A DNA stretch of 64,000 nucleotides, from contig NW_027460404.1 of assembly GCF_050947875.1 (NCBI RefSeq), positions 1 through 64,000 of the forward strand. The letters run 5' to 3'. The notes below the pieces were generated by a model. The model worked only from the letters and a program-made list of their open reading frames with translations, was not told where the DNA came from and made no database searches. Positions 1-12,344 of the stretch are shown here, in pieces. The first letter of the stretch is position 1. Each line of letters opens with the position of its first letter. The position numbers and the translations under genes were made by a program. Origin of the DNA: Dermacentor variabilis (lineage: Eukaryota > Arthropoda > Arachnida > Ixodida > Ixodidae).

Positions 1-1788
1 TATGCACGCAAATGGTGCTTTTGGCAGAACGCGCGCGTGGATTTCTACCAAACGACTTGAAAAGCATACCGATGCTGTTCTTTTTAGCACCCGCACATGG
101 ATTTGTGCCAAAACGCGTGTTAAGCATGCACATGCATCTTTTGGTAGACGCGGACGCAGTTTTCTGCAAAACCACACGATATGCATGCAAATGGTGCTTT
201 TGGCAGAACGCGCACGTGGATTTCTACCAAACGACGTGAAAAGCATGCCGATGCTGCTCTTTTTAGCACCAGCACATGGATTTGTGCCAAAACGCGTTTT
301 AAGCATGCACATGCATCTTTTGGTAGACGCGGACGCAGTTTTCTGCAAAACCACACGATATGCATGCAAATGGTGCTTTTGGCAGAACGCGCACGTGGAT
401 TTCTACCAAACGACGTGAAAAGCATGCCGATGCTTCTCTTTTTAGCACCCGCACATGGATTTGTGCCAAAACGCGTTTTAAGCATGCACAAGCATCTTTT
501 GGTAGACGCGGACGCACTTTTCTGCAAAACCACACGATATGCATGCAAATGGTGCTTTTGGCAGAACGCGCGCGTCGATTTCTACCAACGACGTGAAAAG
601 CATGCCAATGCTGCTCTTTTTAGCACCCGCACATGGATTTGTGCCAAAACGCGTTTTAAGCATGCACATGCATCTTTTGGTAGACGCGGACGCAGTTTTC
701 GCAAAACCACACGATATGCGTGCAAATGGCGCTTTTGGCAGAACGCGCACGTGGATTTCTACCAAACGACGTGAAAAGCATGCCGATGCTGATCTTTTTA
801 GCACCCTCACATGGATTTGTGCCAAAACGCGTTTTAAGCATGCACATGCATCTTTTGGTAGACGCGGACGCAGTTTTCTGCAAAACCACACGATATGCAT
901 GCAAATGGTGCTTTTGGCAAAACGCGCGCGTGGATTTCTACCAAACGACGTGAAAAGCATGCCGATGCTGCTCTTTTTAGCACCCGCACATGGATTTGTG
1001 CCAAAACGCGTGTTAAGCATGCACATACATCTTTTGGTAGACGCGGACGCAGTTTTCTGCAAAACCACACGATATGCATGCAAATGGTGCTTTTGGCAGA
1101 ACGCGCACGTGGATTTCTACCAAACGACGTGAAAAGCCTGCCGATGCTGCTCTTTTTAGCACCGGCACATGGATTTGTGCTAAAACGCGTTTTAACCATG
1201 CACATGCATCTTTTGGTAGACGCGGACGCACTTTTCTGCAAACCACACGATATGCATGCAAATGGTGCTTTTGGCAGAACGCGCACGTGGATTTCTATCA
1301 AACGACGTGAAAAGCATGCCGATGCTGCTCTTTTTAGCACCGGCACATGGATTTGTGCCAAAACGCGTTTTAAGCATGCACAGGCATCTTTTGGTAGACG
1401 CGGACGCAGTTTTCTGCAAAACCGCACGATATGCATGCAAATGTTGCTTTTGGCAGAACGCGCACGTGGATTTCTACCAAACGACGTGAAAAGCATGCCG
1501 ATGCTGCTCTTTTTAGCACCGGCACATGGATTTGTGCTAAAACGCGTTTTAAGCGTGCACATGCATCTTTTGGTAGACGCGGACGCAGTTTTCTGCAAAA
1601 CCACACGATATGCATGCAAATGGCGCTTTTGGCAGAACGCGCACGTGGATTTCTACCAAACGACGTGAAAAGCATGCCGATGCTGCTCTTTTTAGCACCG
1701 GCACATGGATTTGTGCTAAAACGCGTTTTAAGCATGCACATGCATCTTTTGGTAGACGCGGACGCAGTTTTCTGCAAAACCACACGAT
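1..1788 (+). repeat. Opening block of ten monomers
   Basis: Ten monomers start at 2, 181, 360, 539, 717, 895, 1074, 1252, 1431 and 1610. Marks in order are: GACTTGAAAAGCATACC with GTTCTT (first); CCAGCAC (second); GCTTCTC with CACAAGCATC and GCACTTTTC (third); GCGTCG (fourth); GCGTGCAAATGGCGC with GCTGATC (fifth); CACATACATC (sixth); a P monomer (seventh); CTATCAAACG with CACAGGCATC (eighth); ATGTTGC with AAGCGTGC (ninth). The same order returns at 8947-10914, with one extra monomer inserted at 9126, and in part at 13953-15205. The fourth monomer here has two private 1-bp deletions. Confidence 0.85.
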
Positions 1789-4651
1789 ATGCATGCAAAT
1801 GGCGCTTTTGGCAGAACGCGCACGTGGATTTCTACCAAACGACGTGAAAAGCATGCCGATGCTGATCTTTTTAGAACCCTAACATGGATTTGTGCCAAAA
1901 CGCGTTTTAAGCATGCACATGCATCTTTTGGTAGACGCGGACGCAGTTTTCTGCAAAACCACACGATATGCACGCAAATGGTGCTTTTGGCAGAACGCGC
2001 GCGTGGATTTCTACCAAACGACGTGAAAAGCATGCCGATGGTGCTCTTTTTAGCACCCGCACATGGATTTGTGCCAAAACGCGTGTTAAGCATGCACATG
2101 CATCTTTTGGTAGACGCGGACGCAGTTTTCTGCAAAAACCACACGATATGCATGCAAATGGTGCTTTTGGCAGAACGCGCACGTGGATTTCTACCAAACG
2201 ACGTGAAAAGCCTGCCGATGCTGCTCTTTTTAGCACCGGCACATGGATTTGTGCTAAAACGCGTTTTAAGCATGCACATGCATCTTTTGGTAGACGCGGA
2301 CGCACGTTTCTGCAAAACCACACGATATGCATGCAAATCGTGCTTTTGGCAGAACGCGCACGTGGATTTCTACCAAACGACGTGAAAAGCATGCCGATGC
2401 TGCTCTTTTTAGCACCGGCACATGGATTTGTGCTAAAACGCGTTTTAAGCATGCACATGCATCTTTTGGTAGACGCGGACGCAGTTTTCTGCAAAACCAC
2501 ACGATATGCATGCAAATGGCGCTTTGGCAGAACGCGCACGTGGATTTCTACCAAACGACGTGAAAAGCATGCCGATGCTGATCTTTTAGCACCCGCACAT
2601 GGATTTGTGCCAAAACGCGTTTTAAGCATGCACATGCATCTTTTGGTAGACGCGGACGCAGTTTTCTGCAAAACCGCACGATATGCATGCAAATTGTGCT
2701 TTTGGCAGAACGCGCACGTGGATTTCTACCAAACGACGTGAAAAGCATGCCGATGGTGCTCTTTTTAGAACCCTAACATGGATTTGTGCCAAAACGCGTT
2801 TTAAGCATGCACATGCATCTTTTGGTAGACGCGGACGCAGTTTTCTGCAAAACCACACGATATGCACGCAAATGGTGCTTTTGGCAGAACGCGCGCGTGG
2901 ATTTCTACCAAACGACGTGAAAAGCATGCCGATGGTGCTCTTTTTAGCACCCGCACATGGATTTGTGCCAAAACGCGTGTTAAGCATGCACATGCATCTT
3001 TTGGTAGACGCGGACGCAGTTTTCTGCAAAACCACACGATATGCATGCAAATGGTGCTTTTGGCAGAACGCGCACGTGGATTTCTACCAAACGACGTGAA
3101 AAGCCTGCCGATGCTGCTCTTTTTAGCACCGGCACATGGATTTGTGCTAAAAACGCGTTTTAAGCATGCACATGCATCTTTTGGTAGACGCGGACGCACT
3201 TTTCTGCAAAACCACACGATATGCATGCAAATCGTGCTTTTGGCAGAACGCGCACGTGGATTTCTACCAAACGACGTGAAAAGCATGCCGATGCTGCTCT
3301 TTTTAGCACCGGCACATGGATTTGTGCTAAAACGCGTTTTAAGCATGCACATGCATCTTTTGGTAGACGCGGACGCAGTTTTCTGCAAAACCACACGATA
3401 TGCATGCAAATGGCGCTTTTGGCAGAACGCGCACGTGGATTTCTACCAAACGACGTGAAAAGCATGCCGATGCTGATCTTTTTAGCACCCGCACATGGAT
3501 TTGTGCCAAAACGCGTCTTAAGCATGCACATGCATCTTTTGGTAGACGCGGACGCAGTTTTCTGCAAAACCGCACGATATGCATGCAAATTGTGTTTTTG
3601 CAGAACGCGCACGTGGATTTCTACCAAACGACGTGAAAAGCATGCCGATGCTGCTCTTTTTAGCACCCGCACATGGATTTGTGCCAAAACGCGTTTTAAG
3701 CATGCACATGCATCTTTTGGTAGACGCGGACGCAGTTTTCTGCAAAACCGCACGATATGCATGCAAATTGTGCTTTTGGCAGAACGCGCACGTGGATTTC
3801 TACCAAACGACGTGAAAAGCATGCCGATGCTGCTCTTTTTAGCACCCGCACATGGATTTGTGCCAAAACGCGTTTTAAGCATGCACATGCATCTTTTGGT
3901 AGACGCGGACGCAGTTTTCGGCAAAACCACACGATATGCATGCAAATGGTGCTTTTGGCAGAACGCGCACGTGGATTTCCACCAAACGACGTGAAAAGCA
4001 TGCCGATGCTGCTCTTTTTAGCACCCGCACATGGATTTGTGCCAAAACGCGTGTTAAGCATGCACATGCATCTTTTGGTAGACGCGGACGCAGTTTTCTG
4101 CAAAAGCACACGATTTGCATGCAAATGGTGCTTTTGGCAGAACGCGCACGTGGATTTCTACCAAACGACGTGAAAAGCATGCCGATGCTGCTCTTTTTAG
4201 CACCCGCACATGGATTTGTGCCAAAACGCGTTTTAAGCATGCACATGCATCTTTTGGTAGACGCGGACGCAGTTTTCTGCAAAACCACACGATATGCATG
4301 CAAATGGTGCTTTTGGCAGAACGCGCACGTGGATTTCTACCAAACGACGTGAAAAGCATGGCGATGCTGCTCTTTTTAGCACCCGCACATGGATTTGTGC
4401 CAAAACGCGTTTTAAGCATGCACATGCATCTTTTGGTAGACGCGGACGCAGTTTTCTGCAAAACCACACGATATGCATGCAAATGGTGCTTTTGGCAGAA
4501 CGCGCACGTGGATTTCTACCAAACGACGTGAAAAGCATGCCGATGCTGCTCTTTTTAGCACCGGCACATGGATTTGTGCTAAAACGCGTTTTAAGCATGC
4601 ACATGCATCTTTTGGTAGACGCGGACGCAGTTTTCTGCAAAACCACACGAT
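1789..4651 (+). repeat. 16-monomer HOR, copy 1 (2,863 bp)
   Basis: Sixteen monomers start at 1789 and end with the one at 4473. It opens with GCTGATC and GAACCCTAACATGG (1789). Later marks are GATGGTGCTC (1968), P with GCACGTTTC (2148), AAATCGTGC (2327), AAATTGTGC (2683), CGTCTTAAG (3400), TTTCCACC with the altered boundary AGCACACGATTTGC (3936), and AGCATGGCG (4294). The next 15 monomers repeat this order at 4652, offset 2,862-2,863 bp, including matching private substitutions. The five monomers 1968-2861 are themselves repeated at 2862 onward. Confidence 0.9.
1968..3756 (+). repeat. Nested five-monomer duplication inside the 16-mer
   Basis: Monomers 1968, 2148, 2327, 2506 and 2683 (GATGGTGCTC, P, AAATCGTGC, GCTGATC, AAATTGTGC) are followed by the same series at 2862, 3041, 3221, 3400 and 3579, offset 894 bp. 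Copies have diverged slightly: GCACGTTTC against GCACTTTTC, and CGTTTTAAG against CGTCTTAAG. The same nested pair is present in the second 16-mer (4831 and 5725) and at 15384 and 16277. The 5-mer duplication is therefore older than the spread of the 16-mer. Confidence 0.85.
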
Positions 4652-7514
4652 ATGCATGCAAATGGCGCTTTTGGCAGAACGCGCACGTGGATTTCTACCA
4701 AACGACGTGAAAAGCATGCCGATGCTGATCTTTTTAGAACCCTAACATGGATTTGTGCCAAAACGCGTTTTAAGCATGCACATGCATCTTTTGGTAGACG
4801 CGGACGCAGTTTTCTGCAAAACCACACGATATGCACGCAAATGGTGCTTTTGGCAGAACGCGCGCGTGGATTTCTACCAAACGACGTGAAAAGCATGCCG
4901 ATGGTGCTCTTTTTAGCACCCGCACATGGATTTGTGCCAAAACGCGTGTTAAGCATGCACATGCATCTTTTGGTAGACGCGGACGCAGTTTTCTGCAAAA
5001 CCACACGATATGCATGCAAATGGTGCTTTTGGCAGAACGCGCACGTGGATTTCTACCAAACGACGTGAAAAGCCTGCCGATGCTGCTCTTTTTAGCACCG
5101 GCACATGGATTTGTGCTAAAACGCGTTTTAAGCATGCACATGCATCTTTTGGTAGACGCGGACGCACGTTTCTGCAAAACCACACGATATGCATGCAAAT
5201 CGTGCTTTTGGCAGAACGCGCACGTGGATTTCTACCAAACGACGTGAAAAGCATGCCGATGCTGCTCTTTTTAGCACCGGCACATGGATTTGTGCTAAAA
5301 CGCGTTTTAAGCATGCACATGCATCTTTTGGTAGACGCGGACGCAGTTTTCTGCAAAACCACACGATATGCATGCAAATGGCGCTTTTGGCAGAACGCGC
5401 ACGTGGATTTCTACCAAACGACGTGAAAAGCATGCCGATGCTGATCTTTTTAGCACCCGCACATGGATTTGTGCCAAAACGCGTTTTAAGCATGCACATG
5501 CATCTTTTGGTAGACGCGGACGCAGTTTTCTGCAAAACCGCACGATATGCATGCAAATTGTGCTTTTGGCAGAACGCGCACGTGGATTTCTACCAAACGA
5601 CGTGAAAAGCATGCCGATGGTGCTCTTTTAGAACCCTAACATGGATTTGTGCCAAAACGCGTTTTAAGCATGCACATGCATCTTTTGGTAGACGCGGACG
5701 CAGTTTTCTGCAAAACCACACGATATGCACGCAAATGGTGCTTTTGGCAGAACGCGCGCGTGGATTTCTACCAAACGACGTGAAAAGCATGCCGATGGTG
5801 CTCTTTTTAGCACCCGCACATGGATTTGTGCCAAAACGCGTGTTAAGCATGCACATGCATCTTTTGGTAGACGCGGACGCAGTTTTCTGCAAAACCACAC
5901 GATATGCATGCAAATGGTGCTTTTGGCAGAACGCGCACGTGGATTTCTACCAAACGACGTGAAAAGCCTGCCGATGCTGCTCTTTTTAGCACCGGCACAT
6001 GGATTTGTGCTAAAACGCGTTTTAAGCATGCACATGCATCTTTTGGTAGACGCGGACGCACTTTTCTGCAAAACCACACGATATGCATGCAAATCGTGCT
6101 TTTGGCAGAACGCGCACGTGGATTTCTACCAAACGACGTGAAAAGCATGCCGATGCTGCTCTTTTTAGCACCGGCACATGGATTTGTGCTAAAACGCGTT
6201 TTAAGCATGCACATGCATCTTTTGGTAGACGCGGACGCAGTTTTCTGCAAAACCACACGATATGCATGCAAATGGCGCTTTTGGCAGAACGCGCACGTGG
6301 ATTTCTACCAAACGACGTGAAAAGCATGCCGATGCTGATCTTTTTAGCACCCGCACATGGATTTGTGCCAAAACGCGTCTTAAGCATGCACATGCATCTT
6401 TTGGTAGACGCGGACGCAGTTTTCTGCAAAACCGCACGATATGCATGCAAATTGTGTTTTTGCAGAACGCGCACGTGGATTTCTACCAAACGACGTGAAA
6501 AGCATGCCGATGCTGCTCTTTTTAGCACCCGCACATGGATTTGTGCCAAAACGCGTTTTAAGCATGCACATGCATCTTTTGGTAGACGCGGACGCAGTTT
6601 TCTGCAAAACCGCACGATATGCATGCAAATTGTGCTTTTGGCAGAACGCGCACGTGGATTTCTACCAAACGACGTGAAAAGCATGCCGATGCTGCTCTTT
6701 TTAGCACCCGCACATGGATTTGTGCCAAAACGCGTTTTAAGCATGCACATGCATCTTTTGGTAGACGCGGACGCAGTTTTCGGCAAAACCACACGATATG
6801 CATGCAAATGGTGCTTTTGGCAGAACGCGCACGTGGATTTCCACCAAACGACGTGAAAAGCATGCCGATGCTGCTCTTTTTAGCACCCGCACATGGATTT
6901 GTGCCAAAACGCGTGTTAAGCATGCACATGCATCTTTTGGTAGACGCGGACGCAGTTTTCTGCAAAAGCACACGATTTGCATGCAAATGGTGCTTTTGGC
7001 AGAACGCGCACGTGGATTTCTACCAAACGACGTGAAAAGCATGCCGATGCTGCTCTTTTTAGCACCCGCACATGGATTTGTGCCAAAACGCGTTTTAAGC
7101 ATGCACATGCATCTTTTGGTAGACGCGGACGCAGTTTTCTGCAAAACCACACGATATGCATGCAAATGGTGCTTTTGGCAGAACGCGCACGTGGATTTCT
7201 ACCAAACGACGTGAAAAGCATGGCGATGCTGCTCTTTTTAGCACCCGCACATGGATTTGTGCCAAAACGCGTTTTAAGCATGCACATGCATCTTTTGGTA
7301 GACGCGGACGCAGTTTTCTGCAAAACCACACGATATGCATGCAAATGGTGCTTTTGGCAGAACGCGCACGTGGATTTCTACCAAACGACGTGAAAAGCAT
7401 GCCGATGCTGCTCTTTTTAGCACCCCGCACATGGATTTGTGCCAAAACGCGTTTTAAGCATGCACATGCATCTTTTGGTAGACGCGGACGCAGTTTTCTG
7501 CAAAACCACACGAT
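4652..7514 (+). repeat. 16-monomer HOR, copy 2 (2,863 bp)
   Basis: This block is directly adjacent to copy 1 and in the same order. Monomers 4652, 4831, 5010, 5189, 5368, 5547, 5725 and so on to 7156 match 1789 through 4294 one by one. The sixteenth monomer (7335) differs: it has CCCGC with one extra C in place of the CCGGC form at 4473, so the copy boundary or a conversion tract lies there. The monomer at 5547 has lost one T from CTCTTTTTAG relative to 2683. Confidence 0.9.
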
Positions 7515-8946
7515 ATGCATGCAAATGGCGCTTTTGGCAGAACGCGCACGTGGATTTCTACCAAACGACGTGAAAAGCATGCCGATGCTGCTCTTTTTAG
7601 CACCCGCACATGGATTTGTGCCAAAACGCGTTTTAAGCATGCACATGCATCTTTTGGTAGACGCGGACGCAGTTTTCTGCAAAACCACACGATATACATG
7701 CAAATGGTGCTTTTGGCAGAACGCGCACGTAGATTTCTACCAAACGACGTGAAAAGCATGCCGATGCTGCTCTTTTTAGCACCGGCACATGGATTTGTGC
7801 TAAAACGCGTTTTAAGCATGCACATGCATCTTTTGGTAGACGCGGACGCAGTTTTCTGCAAAACCACACGATATGCATGCAAATGGCGCTTTTGGCAGAA
7901 CGCGCACGTGGATTTCTACCAAACGACGTGAAAAGCATGCCGATGCTGCTCTTTTTAGCACCGGCACATGGATTTGTGCTAAAACGCGTTTTAAGCATGC
8001 ACATGCATCTTTTGGTAGACACGGACGCAGTTTTCTGCAAAACCACACGATATGCATGCAAATGGCGCTTTTGGCTGAACGCGCACGTGGATTTCTACCA
8101 AACGACGTGAAAAGCATGCCGATGCTGATCTTTTTAGCACCCTCACATGGATTTGTGCCAAAACGCGTTTTAAGCATGCACATGCATCTTTTGGTAGACG
8201 CGGACGCAGTTTTCTGCAAAACCACACGATATGCACGCAAATGGTGCTTTTGGCAGAACGCGCGCGTGGATGTCTACCAAACGACGTGAAAAGCATGCCG
8301 ATGCTGCTCTTTTTAGCACCCGCACATGGATTTGTGCCAAAACGCGTGTTAAGCATGCACATGCATCTTTTGGTAGACACGGACGCAGTTTTCTGCAAAA
8401 CCACACGATATGCATGCAAATGGTGCTTTTGGCAGAACGCGCACGTGGATTTCTACCAAACGACGTGAAAAGCCTGCCGATGCTGCTCTTTTTAGCACCG
8501 GCACATGGATTTGTGCTAAAACGCGTTTTAAGCATGCACATGCATCTTTTGGTAGACGCGGACGCAGTTTTCTGCAAAACCACACGATATGCATGCAAAT
8601 GGCGCTTTTGGCAGAACGCGCACGTGGATTTCTACCAAACGACGTGAAAAGCATGCCGATGCTGCTCTTTTTAGCACCGGCACATGGATTTGTGCTAAAA
8701 CGCGTTTTAAGCATGCACATGCATCTTTTGGTAGACGCGGACGCAGTTTTCTGCAAAACCACACGATATGCATGCAAATGGCGCTTTTGGCAGAACGCGC
8801 ACGTGGATTTCTACCAAACGACGTGAAAAGCATGCCGATGCTGATCTTTTTAGCACCCTCACATGAATTTGTGCCAAAACGCGTTTTAAGCATGCACATG
8901 CATCTTTTGGTAGACGCGGACGCAGTTTTCTGCAAAACCACACGAT
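7515..8946 (+). repeat. Eight-monomer linker block
   Basis: Monomers start at 7515, 7694, 7873, 8052, 8231, 8410, 8589 and 8768. Marks are ATACATGC with GTAGATT (7694), GACACGG (7873 and 8231), GGCTGAAC (8052), GATGTCTACC (8231), a P-like monomer (8410) and CCCTCACATGAATTTG (8768). The 7515-7694 pair returns at 18066-18244, and the 8589-8768 pair at 12701-12880. The block joins the second 16-mer to the second copy of the opening block. Confidence 0.8.
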
Positions 8947-10914
8947 ATGCACGCAAATGGTGCTTTTGGCAGAACGCGCGCGTGGATTTCTACCAAACGA
9001 CTTGAAAAGCATACCGATGCTGTTCTTTTTAGCACCCGCACATGGATTTGTGCCAAAACGCGTGTTAAGCATGCACATGCATCTTTTGGTAGACGCGGAC
9101 GCAGTTTTCTGCAAAACCACACGATATGCATGCAAATGGTGCTTTTGGCAGAACGCGCACGTGGATTTCTACCAAACGACGTGAAAAGCCTGCCGATGCT
9201 GCTCTTTTTAGCACCGGCACATGGATTTGTGCCAAAACGCGTGTTAAGCATGCACATGCATCTTTTGGTAGACGCGGACGCAGTTTTCTGCAAAACCACA
9301 CCATATGCATGCAAATGGTGCTTTTGGCAGAACGCGCACGTGGATTTCTACCAAACGACGTGAAAAGCATGCCGATGCTGCTCTTTTTAGCACCAGCACA
9401 TGGATTTGTGCCAAACGCGTTTTAAGCATGCACATGCATCTTTTGGTAGACGCGGACGCAGTTTTCTGCAAAACCACACGATATGCATGCAAATGGTGCT
9501 TTTGGCAGAACGCGCACGTGGATTTCTACCAAACGACGTGAAAAGCATGCCGATGCTTCTCTTTTTAGCACCCGCACATGGATTTGTGCCAAAACGCGTT
9601 TTAAGCATGCACAAGCATCTTTTGGTAGACGCGGACGCACTTTTCTGCAAAACCACACGATATGCATGCAAATGGTGCTTTTGCAGAACGCGCGCGTCGA
9701 TTTCTACCAAACGACGTGAAAAGCATGCCAATGCTGCTCTTTTTAGCACCCGCACATGGATTTGTGCCAAAACGCGTTTTAAGCATGCACATGCATCTTT
9801 TGGTAGACGCGGACGCAGTTTTCGGCAAAACCACACGATATGCGTGCAAATGGCGCTTTTGGCAGAACGCGCACGTGGATTTCTACCAAACGACGTGAAA
9901 AGCATGCCGATGCTGATCTTTTTAGCACCCTCACATGGATTTGTGCCAAAACGCGTTTTAAGCATGCACATGCATCTTTTGGTAGACGCGGACGCAGTTT
10001 TCTGCAAAACCACACGATATGCATGCAAATGGTGCTTTTGGCAGAACGCGCGCGTGGATTTCTACCAAACGACGTGAAAAGCATGCCGATGCTGCTCTTT
10101 TTAGCACCCGCACATGGATTTGTGCCAAAACGCGTGTTAAGCATGCACATACATCTTTTGGTAGACGCGGACGCAGTTTTCTGCAAAACCACACGATATG
10201 CATGCAAATGGTGCTTTTGGCAGAACGCGCACGTGGATTTCTACCAAAACGACGTGAAAAGCCTGCCGATGCTGCTCTTTTTAGCACCGGCACATGGATT
10301 TGTGCTAAAACGCGTTTTAAGCATGCACATGCATCTTTTGGTAGACGCGGACGCACTTTTCTGCAAAACCACACGATATGCATGCAAATGGTGCTTTTGG
10401 CAGAACGCGCACGTGGATTTCTATCAAACGACGTGAAAAGCATGCCGATGCTGCTCTTTTTAGCACCGGCACATGGATTTGTGCCAAAACGCGTTTTAAG
10501 CATGCACCGGCATCTTTTGGTAGACGCGGACGCAGTTTTCTGCAAAACCGCACGATATGCATGCAAATGGTGCTTTTGGCAGAACGCGCACGTGGATTTC
10601 TACCAAACGACGTGAAAAGCATGCCGATGCTGCTCTTTTTAGCACCGGCACATGGATTTGTGCTAAAACGCGTTTTAAGCGTGCACATGCATCTTTTGGT
10701 AGACGCGGACGCAGTTTTCTGCAAAACCACACGATATGCATGCAAATGGCGCTTTTGGCAGAACGCGCACGTGGATTTCTACCAAACGACGTGAAAAGCA
10801 TGCCGATGCTGCTCTTTTTAGCACCGGCACATGGATTTGTGCTAAAACGCGTTTTAAGCATGCACATGCATCTTTTGGTAGACGCGGACGCAGTTTTCTG
10901 CAAAACCACACGAT
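8947..10914 (+). repeat. Second copy of the opening block (11 monomers)
   Basis: Monomer 8947 equals the first monomer of the window, including GACTTGAAAAGCATACC and GTTCTT. Monomers 9305, 9483, 9662, 9840, 10019, 10198, 10378, 10557 and 10736 equal 181 through 1610, offset about 9,124 bp. One additional monomer (9126, CCGGCAC with GTGCC and GTGTTAAG) sits after the first. Small length differences inside the pair, such as a lost A near 9415 and one extra A near 10247, are private to this copy. Confidence 0.85.
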
Positions 10915-12344
10915 ATGCATGCAAATGGCGCTTTTGGCAGAACGCGCACGTGCATTTCTACCAAACGACGTGAAAAGCATGCCGATGCTGATCTTTTTAG
11001 AACCCTCACATGGATTTGTGCCAAAACGCGTTTAAGCATGCACATGCATCTTTTGGTAGACGCGGACGCAGGTTTTCTGCAAAACCACACGATATGCACG
11101 CAAATGGTGCTTTTGGCAGAACGCGCGCGTGGATTTCTACCAAACGACGTGAAAAGCATGCCGATGGTGCTCTTTTTAGCACCCGCACATGGATTTGTGC
11201 CAAAACGCGTGTTAAGCATGCACATGCATCTTTTGGTAGACGCGGACGCAGTTTTCTGCAAAACCACACGATATGCATGCAAATGGTGCTTTTGGCAGAA
11301 CGCGCACGTGGATTTCTACCAAACGACGTGAAAAGCCTGCCGATGCTGCTCTTTTAGCACCGGCACATGGATTTGTGCTAAAACGCGTTTTAAGCATGCA
11401 CATGCATCTTTTGGTAGACGCGGACGCACTTTTCTGCAAAACCACACGATATGCATGCAAATCGTGCTTTTGGCAGAACGCGCACGTGGATTTCTACCAA
11501 ACGACGTGAAAAGCATGCCGATGCTGCTCTTTTTAGCACCGGCACATGGATTTGTGCTAAAACGCGTTTTAAGCATGCACATGCATCTTTTGGTAGACGC
11601 GGACGCAGTTTTCTGCAAAACCACACGATATGCATGCAAATGGCGCTTTTGGCAGAACGCGCACGTGGATTTCTACCAAACGACGTGAAAAGCATGCCGA
11701 TGCTGATCTTTTTAGCACCCGCACATGGATTTGTGCCAAAACGCGTTTTAAGCATGCACATGCATCTTTTGGTAGACGCGGACGCAGTTTTCTGCAAAAC
11801 CGCACGATATGCATGCAAATTGTGCTTTTGGCAGAACGCGCACGTGGATTTCTACCAAACGACGTGAAAAGCATGCCGATGCTGCTCTTTTTAGCACCGC
11901 ACATGGATTTGTGCCAAAACGCGTTTTAAGCATGCACATGCATCTTTTGGTAGACGCGGACGCAGTTTTCGGCAAAACCACACGATATGCATGCAAATGG
12001 TGCTTTTGGCAGAACGCGCACGTGGATTTCCACCAAACGACGTGAAAAGCATGCCGATGCTGCTCTTTTTAGCACCCGCACATGGATTTGTGCCAAAACG
12101 CGTGTTAAGCATGCACATGCATCTTTTGGTAGACGCGGACGCAGTTTTCTGCAAAAGCACACGATTTGCATGCAAATGGTGCTTTTGGCAGAACGCGCAC
12201 GTGGATTTCTACCAAACGACGTGAAAAGCATGCCGATGCTGCTCTTTTTAGCACCCGCACATGGATTTGTGCCAAAACGCGTTTTAAGCATGCACATGCA
12301 TCTTTTGGTAGACGCGGACGCAGTTTTCTGCAAAAACCACACGA
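10915..12344 (+). repeat. Partial 16-mer HOR copy (8 monomers)
   Basis: Monomers 10915, 11094, 11273, 11451, 11630, 11809, 11987 and 12166 correspond to the types at 1789, 2862, 3041, 3221, 5368, 3757, 3936 and 4115. Relative to the full 16-mer, one of the two nested 5-mers and the end of the unit are missing, as expected from unequal exchange. The first two monomers carry private 1-bp indels near 11033 and 11071. Confidence 0.8.

Noticed and set aside
1875..1890. Telomere-type CCCTAA in GAACCCTAACATGG monomers (also near 2770, 4738, 5633, 15293, 16187)
   Set aside because: It is a single CCCTAA created by point changes from the usual CACCCGCACATGG and carried along in HOR copies. There is no tandem telomeric repeat.
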